Assembly: GCA_049511715.1 (NCBI GenBank)
Contig: JBEKXU010000040.1
Location: forward strand, 1 to 27,587
Origin: JBEKHT01 sp049511715
GTDB taxonomy: Bacteria; Chloroflexota; Anaerolineae; Anaerolineales; RBG-16-64-43
Length of the DNA stretch: 27,587 nt
Reading direction: 5' to 3'
Below the pieces are notes generated by a model. That model ran no database searches and was not told the origin of the DNA. It worked only from the letters and a program-made list of their open reading frames with translations. Every line of letters begins with the position of its first letter. Positions within the stretch are counted from its first letter, which is position 1. The position numbers and the translations under genes are program-made. Below are positions 6,971 through 14,192 of this stretch, in pieces.

Positions 6971-8602
6971 TCAGGGGTGAGCCGACAGATCCTCCAGGAG
7001 GCTCGGCTTGGCCCGGCGCCAAGCCTCGTCCTGCGTCGCCCGCTCGTAGGTGCGACCCACCTGGAAAAGCAAGCCTTCCCGGAAATCGGAAGCCATCAGT
7101 TGAACCCCGATCGGCAGGCCGGTGGCGTCGAGGCCAGCCGGAATCGAAAGAGCCGGAACCCCAGCATGATTGGCAGGGACCGTCAGCAGGTCGGCATACT
7201 GCATCAAGACGGAGTCCCCGTAGACCGCGCCGAGTTGAAAGGCGGTTGTAGGAGTGGTTGGGGCGAGCAAGGCGTCCAGGCGGAACTTCCCCTGCGGCGA
7301 AAAGGCTTGCTCGAAATCGCGGCGAATCAGGGTCCGGACGCGCAGGGCCTGCTGGTAGTAATGCTTCTCATACTGGGCTGCGGAAACGTACATTCCCATC
7401 AAAATGCGCAGTTTGACCTGCACCCCAAAGGCCTCGCCGCGGGACTTGCGATACATTTCCCGCAGGTCCTCTACAGGCTGAGACGTCCGGTGCCCGTACT
7501 TCACCCCGTCGTACCGATGCAGGTTCGAGGCGGCCTCCACCCGCGAGATCGCAAAATAAGTGGGGACCCCGTAGCGGGTGCTGGGCATCCCCACGGGCTC
7601 GACGATCTCGGCTCCCTCCTGAGCGAGGAGCTGGGCCGCATGCCGGACCGTGGCGGCAATCTCCCCCCCGATTTCCTGTTCCTGGATCCTCCCGGATCCC
7701 GGGTCGGGAAACCTCAGCCGGAAGTAATCGGGCGAAAGCCCGATCCGCAAGCCGCGCACTCCCCGGTCCAAGAAGTCTCGGTAGTCTTCGACTGGGACCT
7801 GGGCCGCCGTCGCATCGTGCTCATCCGGCCCCGCCATTGCGCCCAGCATTACGGCGGCATCGCTCACATCCCGAGTCACCGGGCCGACGCAGTCCAGGGA
7901 GGAGGCAAAAGCGATCAGGCCAAAGCGGCTCACCCGACCGTAGGTCGGCTTGAGACCCACGACCCCGCAAAACGCCGCCGGTTGGCGGATCGAGCCCGAG
8001 GTGTCGGTTCCCAAGGAGGCGATCGCCTCTCCGGCCGCCACCGACGCTGCACTCGCACCGGACGAGCCTCCCGGGACTCGCCGCGGGTCCCAGGGATTAC
8101 CCACCGGGGGCAGGAAAGCGGAGGACTCATTGGAGGACCCAAAGGTGTACTCATCCAAGTTGACCTTGCCCAGGACGATGGCCCCGGCCCGCTCCAGCCT
8201 CGCCACGCTGGTGGCGGTGTAAGGCGAAATGAATTGCTCCAACATCCGCGAACCAGCCGTGGAGGGCGTACCTTCAACGCAAAAGATATCCTTGACCGCC
8301 AAGGGCATGCCGGCCAGCGGGCCCGGATCCTCACCCCGCTCCAAGGCCCGATCGATTTCCGCCGCTCGTTCCAGGGCGCTCTCGCCCTGCAGATGCAAAT
8401 AGGCGTGAACCCATCGACGATCTTCCGCCAGTTCCTCAGGCGTCGGCGAGTATGCAGCCGCCGTTGGGCGCCGGCCCTCAACTCGGCGGATCCGCTCCAG
8501 GGCAGATTGCACAACCTGCACAGCGGTCAGCGACCCCTGGTGCAGCCGGCTGAGGACCTCGTGCGCCGTCAGGTCACAGGGATCTGGATCCGTGCTCATC
8601 AT
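6971..8602 (-). CDS. gatA: Asp-tRNA(Asn)/Glu-tRNA(Gln) amidotransferase subunit A
   Basis: A 543-aa amidase-signature protein that releases ammonia from glutamine for GatB. The catalytic triad is Lys104 (AVKDIF), Ser180 (GGSSGA) and Ser204 (SGSIRQPAAF); the Ser-Ser spacing of 24 matches S. aureus GatA. The start is the first of two tandem ATGs (8602), because it forms an ATGA overlap with gatC. The protein is longer than the usual 480-490 aa. About 25 extra residues lie before the catalytic lysine, around residues 40-66, and further sequence lies in the C-terminal half. The nucleophile motif reads TSGSIRQ rather than the commoner TGGSIRQ. Activity should still be intact. Confidence 0.97.
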   Translation of the reverse strand: MMSTDPDPCDLTAHEVLSRLHQGSLTAVQVVQSALERIRRVEGRRPTAAAYSPTPEELAEDRRWVHAYLHLQGESALERAAEIDRALERGEDPGPLAGMPLAVKDIFCVEGTPSTAGSRMLEQFISPYTATSVARLERAGAIVLGKVNLDEYTFGSSNESSAFLPPVGNPWDPRRVPGGSSGASAASVAAGEAIASLGTDTSGSIRQPAAFCGVVGLKPTYGRVSRFGLIAFASSLDCVGPVTRDVSDAAVMLGAMAGPDEHDATAAQVPVEDYRDFLDRGVRGLRIGLSPDYFRLRFPDPGSGRIQEQEIGGEIAATVRHAAQLLAQEGAEIVEPVGMPSTRYGVPTYFAISRVEAASNLHRYDGVKYGHRTSQPVEDLREMYRKSRGEAFGVQVKLRILMGMYVSAAQYEKHYYQQALRVRTLIRRDFEQAFSPQGKFRLDALLAPTTPTTAFQLGAVYGDSVLMQYADLLTVPANHAGVPALSIPAGLDATGLPIGVQLMASDFREGLLFQVGRTYERATQDEAWRRAKPSLLEDLSAHP

Positions 8603-8916
8603 AGTTCCGTGTGGGGGATGTCGGGGACGACGAAGTACCCCTCCTGACTCTCCGGGGCTTGAGCCAGGATCTCCTCAGGGTGAGGGAAAGGCTGGATGAT
8701 ATCGGCGCTTGGCCGGGAACTGATTGCGGGGAGGTAGGGGACACCGTGTGAGGTGATGGGGATTGCCTCCCCGACACGGATCGCCTCCAACTCCCGGATC
8801 GATTCTAGTTGCTTGTTCAACTCGGCTCGCAAGTACTCCGCCTGCCCTGCGGGAAGTTCGAAGGCAGCCAGTTCCACCAAATGAGCGAAGAGTTCCGGTG
8901 TGATGTCGCCAGCCAT
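8599..8916 (-). CDS. gatC: Asp-tRNA(Asn)/Glu-tRNA(Gln) amidotransferase subunit C
   Basis: A 105-aa GatC, the small subunit that wraps around GatA and tethers GatB. The N-terminal segment LFAHLVELAAFEL matches the family helix, and the C-terminal half holds the proline-rich belt (PEEILAQAPE). The ATG at 8916 is chosen over in-frame codons further upstream because it follows a GGAG motif and matches the family N-terminus. The stop overlaps the gatA start by four nucleotides. It is the first gene of a gatC-gatA-gatB-GNAT operon. Confidence 0.95.
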   Translation of the reverse strand: MAGDITPELFAHLVELAAFELPAGQAEYLRAELNKQLESIRELEAIRVGEAIPITSHGVPYLPAISSRPSADIIQPFPHPEEILAQAPESQEGYFVVPDIPHTEL

Positions 8917-8942
8917 AAGGTCTCCGGGTCCGTGCCGTGCGC

Positions 8943-8972
8943 ATTGTATCGCGAGGCAAAAGACAGCGTCAA
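8943..8972 (-). promoter_or_regulatory. sigma70-type promoter of gatCAB
   Basis: On the minus strand: TTGACG (8972-8967), an 18-nt spacer, then TACAAT (8948-8943). Transcription would start near 8936, about 20 nt before the gatC ATG. It lies in the 124-bp divergent region shared with the acyl-CoA dehydrogenase. Confidence 0.7.
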
Positions 8973-8999
8973 AACCGTCTCCGCTCATGACGGCTGAGC

Positions 9000-9005
9000 T
9001 ATAAT
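9000..9005 (+). promoter_or_regulatory. -10 box upstream of acyl-CoA dehydrogenase
   Basis: A perfect TATAAT lies 35 nt upstream of the ATG at 9041. There is no recognisable -35 hexamer at 17-18 nt spacing (the bases there are GTCTCC or CGTCTC), which suggests dependence on an activator or another sigma factor. It faces the gatCAB promoter. Confidence 0.5.
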
Positions 9006-9040
9006 CAAAAGAGCCCTTCGCAAAACACCCGGAGGCGGGC

Positions 9041-10228
9041 ATGACTATAGCCGAGACGGGCCTTGTGGGCCCCAACCTGACTCTTCTGCCGGAGCACGAA
9101 ATGATTCGGCAGACGGCGCGGGACTTCGCCCAAAGAGAAATTGCGCCCGTGGCCGCGCACCACGACGAAACCGGGGAATTCCCCTCCGCGACCATCCGGA
9201 AAATGGGAGCGCTGGGTCTCATGGGAATCGAAGTCCCAGAAGAATACGGCGGCGCCGGCCTGGATACCCTCGCCTATGTCCTCGCCCTCGAGGAGATTTC
9301 CAAAGTCGACGCCGCCCACGGCACCATCATGTCGGTGAATAACTCTCTGGTATGCCACGGGCTGCTCAAGTTCGGGACCGAAGAACAAAAGCGCAACTAC
9401 CTCGCGCCCGTGGCCTCCGGCCGGTGCATCGGGGCCTATTCCCTCACCGAACCGATGTCCGGCTCGGATGCCGCCACCATGAAAACGCGAGCGGTCCGGG
9501 AAGGCGACCACTATGTGATTCAGGGCCGCAAGTCCTGGGTCACCTCGGCTCCCGTGGCCGAGTTCATTGTCGTTTTCACAATGACGGATCCCGGAAAGGG
9601 GCACCAGGGCATCAGTGCTTTCATTGTCGAGACGAACCAGCCCGGGTTCTCGCGCGGCAAGACCGAGCCCAAGCTCGGCATTCGAGCCAGCGCCACGAGC
9701 GAGATCCTGTTTGAGAACTATCGCTGCCCCGCGGCGAACCGCCTTGGCGAGGAAGGGGACGGGTTCAAGATCGCCATGACCGTGCTGGATGCGGGCCGCA
9801 TCGGAATTGCTACACAGGCCTTGGGCATCGCCGAAGCCTCTTACGAAGCGAGCCTCCAATTCGCTCGGGAACGCGAAGCCTTTGGCCAGAAGATCGGCGA
9901 GTTCGAGGGGATCCAGTGGAAGATCGCTGACATGAAAGCCCGGATCGAGGCCTCCCGGTTGCTCATCTACAAGGCGGCCCTGGCCAAGACCGCCAATCGG
10001 AAGACCGGGCAGCGCTACACCCTGGAAGCCTCGATCGCAAAGCTGTTCGCCTCCGAAACCGCGATGTTCTGCTCCCATGAGGCGGTCCAAATCCATGGAG
10101 GTCTGGGCTACAGCAAGGAACTCCCGCTGGAGCGTTACTTCCGCGACGCAAAGGTCACCGAGATCTACGAGGGAACGAGCGAAATCCAGAGAATGGTGAT
10201 CGCCCGATCCGTGCTCGGCCTGCGCTAG
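9041..10228 (+). CDS. acyl-CoA dehydrogenase
   Basis: A 395-aa FAD-dependent acyl-CoA dehydrogenase that introduces the trans-2 double bond in the first step of beta-oxidation. The ATG at 9041 follows GGAGG at 9031-9035. Family signatures are AYSLTEPMSGSDAA (FAD/substrate binding) and QIHGGLGYSKELPLERYFRD. The catalytic base is Glu377 in IYEGTSEIQ, the position used by short-chain, butyryl- and glutaryl-CoA type enzymes. Length and motifs fit the short/branched-chain subfamily, but chain length cannot be assigned from sequence alone. Electrons would pass to an electron-transfer flavoprotein, which is not in the window. It starts the plus-strand run that continues to the propionate genes. Confidence 0.96.
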   Translation: MTIAETGLVGPNLTLLPEHEMIRQTARDFAQREIAPVAAHHDETGEFPSATIRKMGALGLMGIEVPEEYGGAGLDTLAYVLALEEISKVDAAHGTIMSVNNSLVCHGLLKFGTEEQKRNYLAPVASGRCIGAYSLTEPMSGSDAATMKTRAVREGDHYVIQGRKSWVTSAPVAEFIVVFTMTDPGKGHQGISAFIVETNQPGFSRGKTEPKLGIRASATSEILFENYRCPAANRLGEEGDGFKIAMTVLDAGRIGIATQALGIAEASYEASLQFAREREAFGQKIGEFEGIQWKIADMKARIEASRLLIYKAALAKTANRKTGQRYTLEASIAKLFASETAMFCSHEAVQIHGGLGYSKELPLERYFRDAKVTEIYEGTSEIQRMVIARSVLGLR

Positions 10229-10472
10229 TCGGTCCGGTGGCAGGGCCTCGTGGGACCTGCCGGCCTCGAGACCCGACCGCCAGGCAAGATGGAGCCCCGC
10301 CGATTCCAGGGCGGACACAAGCGAAGGGGCCGAGAAGGCCACGGGTGAAACGGGTCGGGGGATCTGCCCTGGCGGGCCTTCGGCAAGAATGGGAACCGGC
10401 GGAGACCCCGCGGCCCAATCCCGGAACCCGCACGGGGTTTCGAGCCGGCCTACCGGAGACGCAGACAAAACC

Positions 10473-11501
10473 ATGAAGGCAGCCTTTTTCCGCAAACATG
10501 GGGGCCCAGAAGTCCTGGAGTACGATCAGATTCCCACCCCGAGTCCGGGTCCCGGGCAAGTGCTTGTGCAGGTCCGGGCCGCCGCGCTCAATCACATGGA
10601 TCTGTGGGTGCGCCTCGGCTGGCCGGGCCTCAAGCTCGAGATGCCGCACATCTCTGGAGCCGACGCGGCGGGGGTCGTCGCAGAGGTTGGACCGGGTGTC
10701 GAGGGAGTGACCCCGGGCGAACGGGTGGTTCTCAACGCCGTGCTGAGCGACGGCCAGTGTGAATACTGCCGCCGAGGTCAGGACAACTTGTGCCTCGACT
10801 TCCACTTGCTGGGGGAAACGGCGCGCGGCACTTTGGCCGAGTATGTGCTTGTCCCAGCGCAGAACCTCCTGGTCCTGCCAGCGGATTTCCCCTACGACCT
10901 CGCCGCGGCCGCCGGGTTGGTGTTTCATACGGCCTGGCACTCCCTGATCACCCGAGGCAACCTTCGCCCCGGGGAAACCGTCCTGATCGTCGGAGCCTCT
11001 GGCGGCGTCAATACCGCGAGCATACAAATCGCCAAGCTGGCTGGAGCCGCGGTGTATGTGGTCGGCTCCAATTCGGACAAACTGGTCCATGCGCGTACCC
11101 TGGGAGCCGATTTCCTGATCGACCGATCCCAGGAACCCCAGTGGGAGCGCGCGGTCTATCAGCTGACCGGGAAACGCGGGGTCGATGTGGTCGTGGACAA
11201 TGTCGGCACGACTTTCCCGCAGAGCTTCCGCGCCCTGCGCAAGGGAGGCCGGCTGCTCACCGTAGGGAACAGCGGCGGCCCCAAATTCGAAATCGACAAC
11301 CGGTTCCTCTTCGCAAAGCATCTTTCCATTTTCGGCTCCAGCATGGGAACCCGCATCGACTTCGAGACGGTGATGGCCCTGGTCTTCGCCGGCCGACTGC
11401 ATCCGATCATTGACCAGGTGCTACCTCTCAGCGCGATCCGTCTGGCGCAGGAGCGCCTGGAACAAGACCGCCAATTTGGAAAGATCGTCCTGGTGCCGTG
11501 A
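10473..11501 (+). CDS. MDR-superfamily oxidoreductase (alcohol dehydrogenase/quinone reductase-like)
   Basis: A 342-aa medium-chain dehydrogenase/reductase. The start at 10473 gives MKAAFFRKHGGPEVLEY, the family N-terminus; the upstream in-frame extension from 10389 has no family match. The GroES-like domain occupies roughly residues 1-125. The Rossmann domain follows, with GASGGVNTAS where GASGGVGTAA is usual. Asn40 stands where zinc alcohol dehydrogenases have the catalytic cysteine, so the enzyme probably acts without catalytic zinc, like quinone or enoyl reductases. The structural zinc lobe is kept in modified form (Asp93, Cys96, Cys99, Cys107). It would use NAD(P)H on an unknown enone, quinone or alcohol. 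The Shine-Dalgarno signal is weak. Confidence 0.88.
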   Translation: MKAAFFRKHGGPEVLEYDQIPTPSPGPGQVLVQVRAAALNHMDLWVRLGWPGLKLEMPHISGADAAGVVAEVGPGVEGVTPGERVVLNAVLSDGQCEYCRRGQDNLCLDFHLLGETARGTLAEYVLVPAQNLLVLPADFPYDLAAAAGLVFHTAWHSLITRGNLRPGETVLIVGASGGVNTASIQIAKLAGAAVYVVGSNSDKLVHARTLGADFLIDRSQEPQWERAVYQLTGKRGVDVVVDNVGTTFPQSFRALRKGGRLLTVGNSGGPKFEIDNRFLFAKHLSIFGSSMGTRIDFETVMALVFAGRLHPIIDQVLPLSAIRLAQERLEQDRQFGKIVLVP

Positions 11502-11820
11502 TCGGGAACGACGGCCATGCGGATGGCCTGCGGGAGGGCCCAAACCTGGGCGGGTGACAGGTCGCCAAGGGACATCCATCCCTGCCCGTAACTCTCCTGA
11601 CCTGCAACGTGTTCTTCTTTGCAACCGGGAACCGGGTCGAGGCCCGGCGGGATTGGCGAAATCGCAGTCACCAGGAGGGGCCGAGGTTTCCCCGGCGCGA
11701 CACCCATGGGACATCCCGCAGGGTGGGCGGCGGGCCATTTGCCGGGCTGGGTTGCCCGCCTCCTAGAGGCTCGAAGCTCTCCTGCTGCCCACGCTGGCCA
11801 ATTTTTTCTGGGAGCTGATT
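11502..11820. other. 319-bp intergenic region, no gene recognised
   Basis: No credible coding sequence is seen between the MDR oxidoreductase and the carboxylase beta gene; short open frames here lack family features. A perfect 6-bp hairpin, GGCCAT-GCGG-ATGGCC at 11513-11528, lies 12 nt after the MDR stop without a T-tract. An ATTTTTT run ends near 11805, just before the GGAG of the next gene. The region probably holds a 3' end and the promoter of the propionate genes, but I could not identify a convincing -35/-10 pair. Confidence 0.5.
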
Positions 11821-13371
11821 ATGGATCTTGAGGCAAGCACCAAGTTGCTGCGACAGATGCGCGAGCAGGCCTATCGCGGAGGCGGAGAAGCGCGCATTCA
11901 GGCCCAACATGATCGTGGGCGCCTGACGGCCAGGGAGCGCATTGATCTTCTACTGGACAAAGGTTCCTTCCGCGAGGTGGACATGTTTGTCACCCACCGC
12001 ACCGCGGAGTTCGGGCTGGATCAGCAGAAATACCTGGGTGACAGCGTGGTCACGGGGTGGGGAACTATCGAGGGGCGTCTGGTGTACCTCTACTCGCAGG
12101 ACTTCACGGTCTTCGGCGGGAGCTTGGGAGAAGTCCACGCCGAGAAGATCTGCAAGATTCTGGACATGGCCATCAAGAATGGGGCCCCGGTGATTGGCCT
12201 GAACGATTCCGGCGGGGCCCGGATTCAAGAAGGAGTCGTTTCCCTGGGGGGATATGCCGACATTTTCCTGCGGAACACCCTGGCCTCCGGCGTCATCCCC
12301 CAGATCAGTGCGATCATGGGGCCCTGCGCCGGCGGAGCGGTCTATTCCCCGGCGTTGACCGACTTCGTCTTCATGGTGCGCAATTCCTCCTACATGTTCG
12401 TCACCGGCCCGGACGTGGTAAAGGCCGTGACGCACGAGGAGGTAAGCTTCGAGGAGCTGGGGGGCGCCAGCATCCACAGCACGCTATCGGGCGTGGCCCA
12501 CATGGTCTCCGACAATGAGCCGGACTGCTTCTTCATGATCCGCAAGCTGTTGTCCTATCTGCCTCAGAACAACATGGAAGACCCCCCCTACATCCCGACC
12601 CACGATGATCCTCTGCGCACGGAGGCGCAACTCGATCGCATCGTGCCCGATGACCCCACCAAGCCCTATGACATGCGCGAGATCATCCGCCTGGTCGTGG
12701 ATGACGGCATCTTCATCGAAACCCAAGAGGGCTACGCGATGAACATCGCCGTCGGCTTCGCACGCCTGGGCGGCCACTCGGTGGGAATCGTCGCCAATCA
12801 ACCCTCGGTCCTGGCGGGTGTCCTGGACATCAACTCCTCCAGCAAAGGCGCCCGCTTCGTGCGCTTCTGCGATGCCTTCAACATTCCCCTGGTGACCTTC
12901 GTCGATGTCCCAGGGTTCCTGCCCGGCACGGGCCAGGAGTACGGCGGGATTATCCGCCACGGGGCCCAGCTGTTGTATGCCTACTGCGAGGCGACCGTTC
13001 CCAAGATCACGGTCATCACCCGCAAGGCGTATGGGGGAGCGTATGATGTCATGTCCTCCAAGCACATCCGCGGCGATCTCAACCTGGCTTGGCCTACGGC
13101 CGAAATCGCAGTCATGGGTCCCGAAGGAGCCATTAATGTCATCTTCCGGCGGGAGTTGGCAGAAGCTCCCGATCCGGAGGCGCGGCGAGCTCAATTGGTT
13201 GCCGAGTACCGAGAAAGATTCGCCAACCCGTACGTGGCGGCCTCCAGGGGATACTTGGACGATGTGATTGAACCGCACGAGACCCGGCCCCGATTGATCA
13301 ACGCCCTGGCCGTGTTGGCGAACAAGCGGGACGCAAATCCGGCCAAAAAGCACGGCTGTATTCCCCTGTGA
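11821..13371 (+). CDS. pccB: acyl-CoA carboxylase carboxyltransferase (beta) subunit, propionyl-CoA type
   Basis: A 516-aa carboxyltransferase of the PccB/MmdA family that moves CO2 from biotin to propionyl-CoA, forming methylmalonyl-CoA. Two crotonase-like halves are intact, with oxyanion-hole motifs GGARIQEG at 131-138 and GGAYDVM beginning at 405. Asp409 in the second motif matches Asp422 of Streptomyces coelicolor PccB, where Asp favours propionyl-CoA and Ile favours acetyl-CoA. The C-terminus ends KKHGCIPL. GGAG lies six nucleotides before the ATG. Its partners, biotin carboxylase and biotin carrier, are encoded downstream as separate genes. A methylmalonyl-CoA decarboxylase alpha subunit is an alternative, but no membrane subunit is nearby. 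Confidence 0.95.
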   Translation: MDLEASTKLLRQMREQAYRGGGEARIQAQHDRGRLTARERIDLLLDKGSFREVDMFVTHRTAEFGLDQQKYLGDSVVTGWGTIEGRLVYLYSQDFTVFGGSLGEVHAEKICKILDMAIKNGAPVIGLNDSGGARIQEGVVSLGGYADIFLRNTLASGVIPQISAIMGPCAGGAVYSPALTDFVFMVRNSSYMFVTGPDVVKAVTHEEVSFEELGGASIHSTLSGVAHMVSDNEPDCFFMIRKLLSYLPQNNMEDPPYIPTHDDPLRTEAQLDRIVPDDPTKPYDMREIIRLVVDDGIFIETQEGYAMNIAVGFARLGGHSVGIVANQPSVLAGVLDINSSSKGARFVRFCDAFNIPLVTFVDVPGFLPGTGQEYGGIIRHGAQLLYAYCEATVPKITVITRKAYGGAYDVMSSKHIRGDLNLAWPTAEIAVMGPEGAINVIFRRELAEAPDPEARRAQLVAEYRERFANPYVAASRGYLDDVIEPHETRPRLINALAVLANKRDANPAKKHGCIPL

Positions 13372-14108
13372 TGGTCCCTCAGGATGGGCGCAATCTCTAT
13401 TGTGAGGTCCATGGGGATCGGGGCCCCTGGGTGGTGCTGCTTCACCATGGCCTGGGTTCCACCCGAGCCTGGGGCAGTCAGATCCCGGCCCTGGTGACCG
13501 CCGGCTTTCGGGTGCTGGCCTACGACCGCTGGGGATACGGGCAATCCTCGCCGCGGCCGGACTTCCCCCAGGACTACCTTGAGCGAGAGCCTGGGGATCT
13601 GGCGAATCTGATGAACCGCCTTGGCCTCCGCCGCACCCACCTGGTCGGTCACTCCGATGGCGGCACCATCTCCTTGCTCTTTGCGGCTCTTCACCCCCGG
13701 CGGGTACGGCGGATGGTGCTGATCGCCGCCCACATCTATGGCGAGCCCACCGGCCGAACGGGTCTGGAGCAAACGCTCGCCCGCTACCAGTCGGACCCGG
13801 ATTTTCGTTCCACGCTCTCTGCGATCCACGGCCAGAAGGCTAGGCCACTTGTCCAGAATTGGCTTGGGCGCTGGCTGGGGCCCGAACCAGCCGACCTGGA
13901 CCTTCGCGCGCGACTTTCGGAAATCCGGGTCCCGACGCTGGTGGTGCAGGGGCAAGAGGACGAATTCGCCACCCCGCAGCAGGCGCAAGACATCGCCCAG
14001 GGAATCTCGGGCTCGCAACTTTGGATCGTTCCGGGCTGTCGCCACCAGCCGCATCAGGAAAGGCCAGCGGAGTTCAACCAGCGGATGGTAGAATTCCTGC
14101 GCTCCTAG
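13371..14108 (+). CDS. alpha/beta hydrolase
   Basis: A 245-aa alpha/beta-hydrolase-fold protein. The nucleophile is Ser95 in the elbow VGHSDGG, and the other likely triad members are Asp197 (VVQGQEDEF) and His225 (PGCRHQPHQE). The oxyanion segment HHGLGSTRAW precedes the elbow. The ATG at 13371 shares its A with the carboxylase beta stop (TGATG); a GTG at 13368 is an alternative start. Family members are esterases, lactonases, thioesterases or C-C hydrolases, and nothing here fixes the substrate. Its place between two carboxylase subunit genes suggests expression with propionyl-CoA carboxylase, perhaps as an acyl-CoA thioesterase or ester hydrolase feeding the pathway (inference). Confidence 0.93.
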   Translation: MVPQDGRNLYCEVHGDRGPWVVLLHHGLGSTRAWGSQIPALVTAGFRVLAYDRWGYGQSSPRPDFPQDYLEREPGDLANLMNRLGLRRTHLVGHSDGGTISLLFAALHPRRVRRMVLIAAHIYGEPTGRTGLEQTLARYQSDPDFRSTLSAIHGQKARPLVQNWLGRWLGPEPADLDLRARLSEIRVPTLVVQGQEDEFATPQQAQDIAQGISGSQLWIVPGCRHQPHQERPAEFNQRMVEFLRS

Positions 14109-14192
14109 CCTCCGCAAACCATCGGCCGATGCGAAGAGCCCCGGGGGTAGCCCAGGTTCCCAGCCGATCCCCTTGGGCGCCGGAGAGGGACC

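Noticed and set aside
5582..8647. Plus-strand open frame of 1021 codons opposite gatB and gatA
   Set aside because: It is antisense to two intact, highly conserved genes and has no recognisable domain. Long antisense frames are expected in high-GC DNA with third-position GC bias.
9005..10495. Minus-strand open frame of 496 codons opposite acyl-CoA dehydrogenase
   Set aside because: The dehydrogenase is intact on the plus strand; the antisense frame lacks any motif.
11513..11528. GGCCAT/ATGGCC hairpin as an intrinsic terminator after the MDR gene
   Set aside because: The stem is perfect but no T-tract follows, so it was mentioned only in the intergenic entry.
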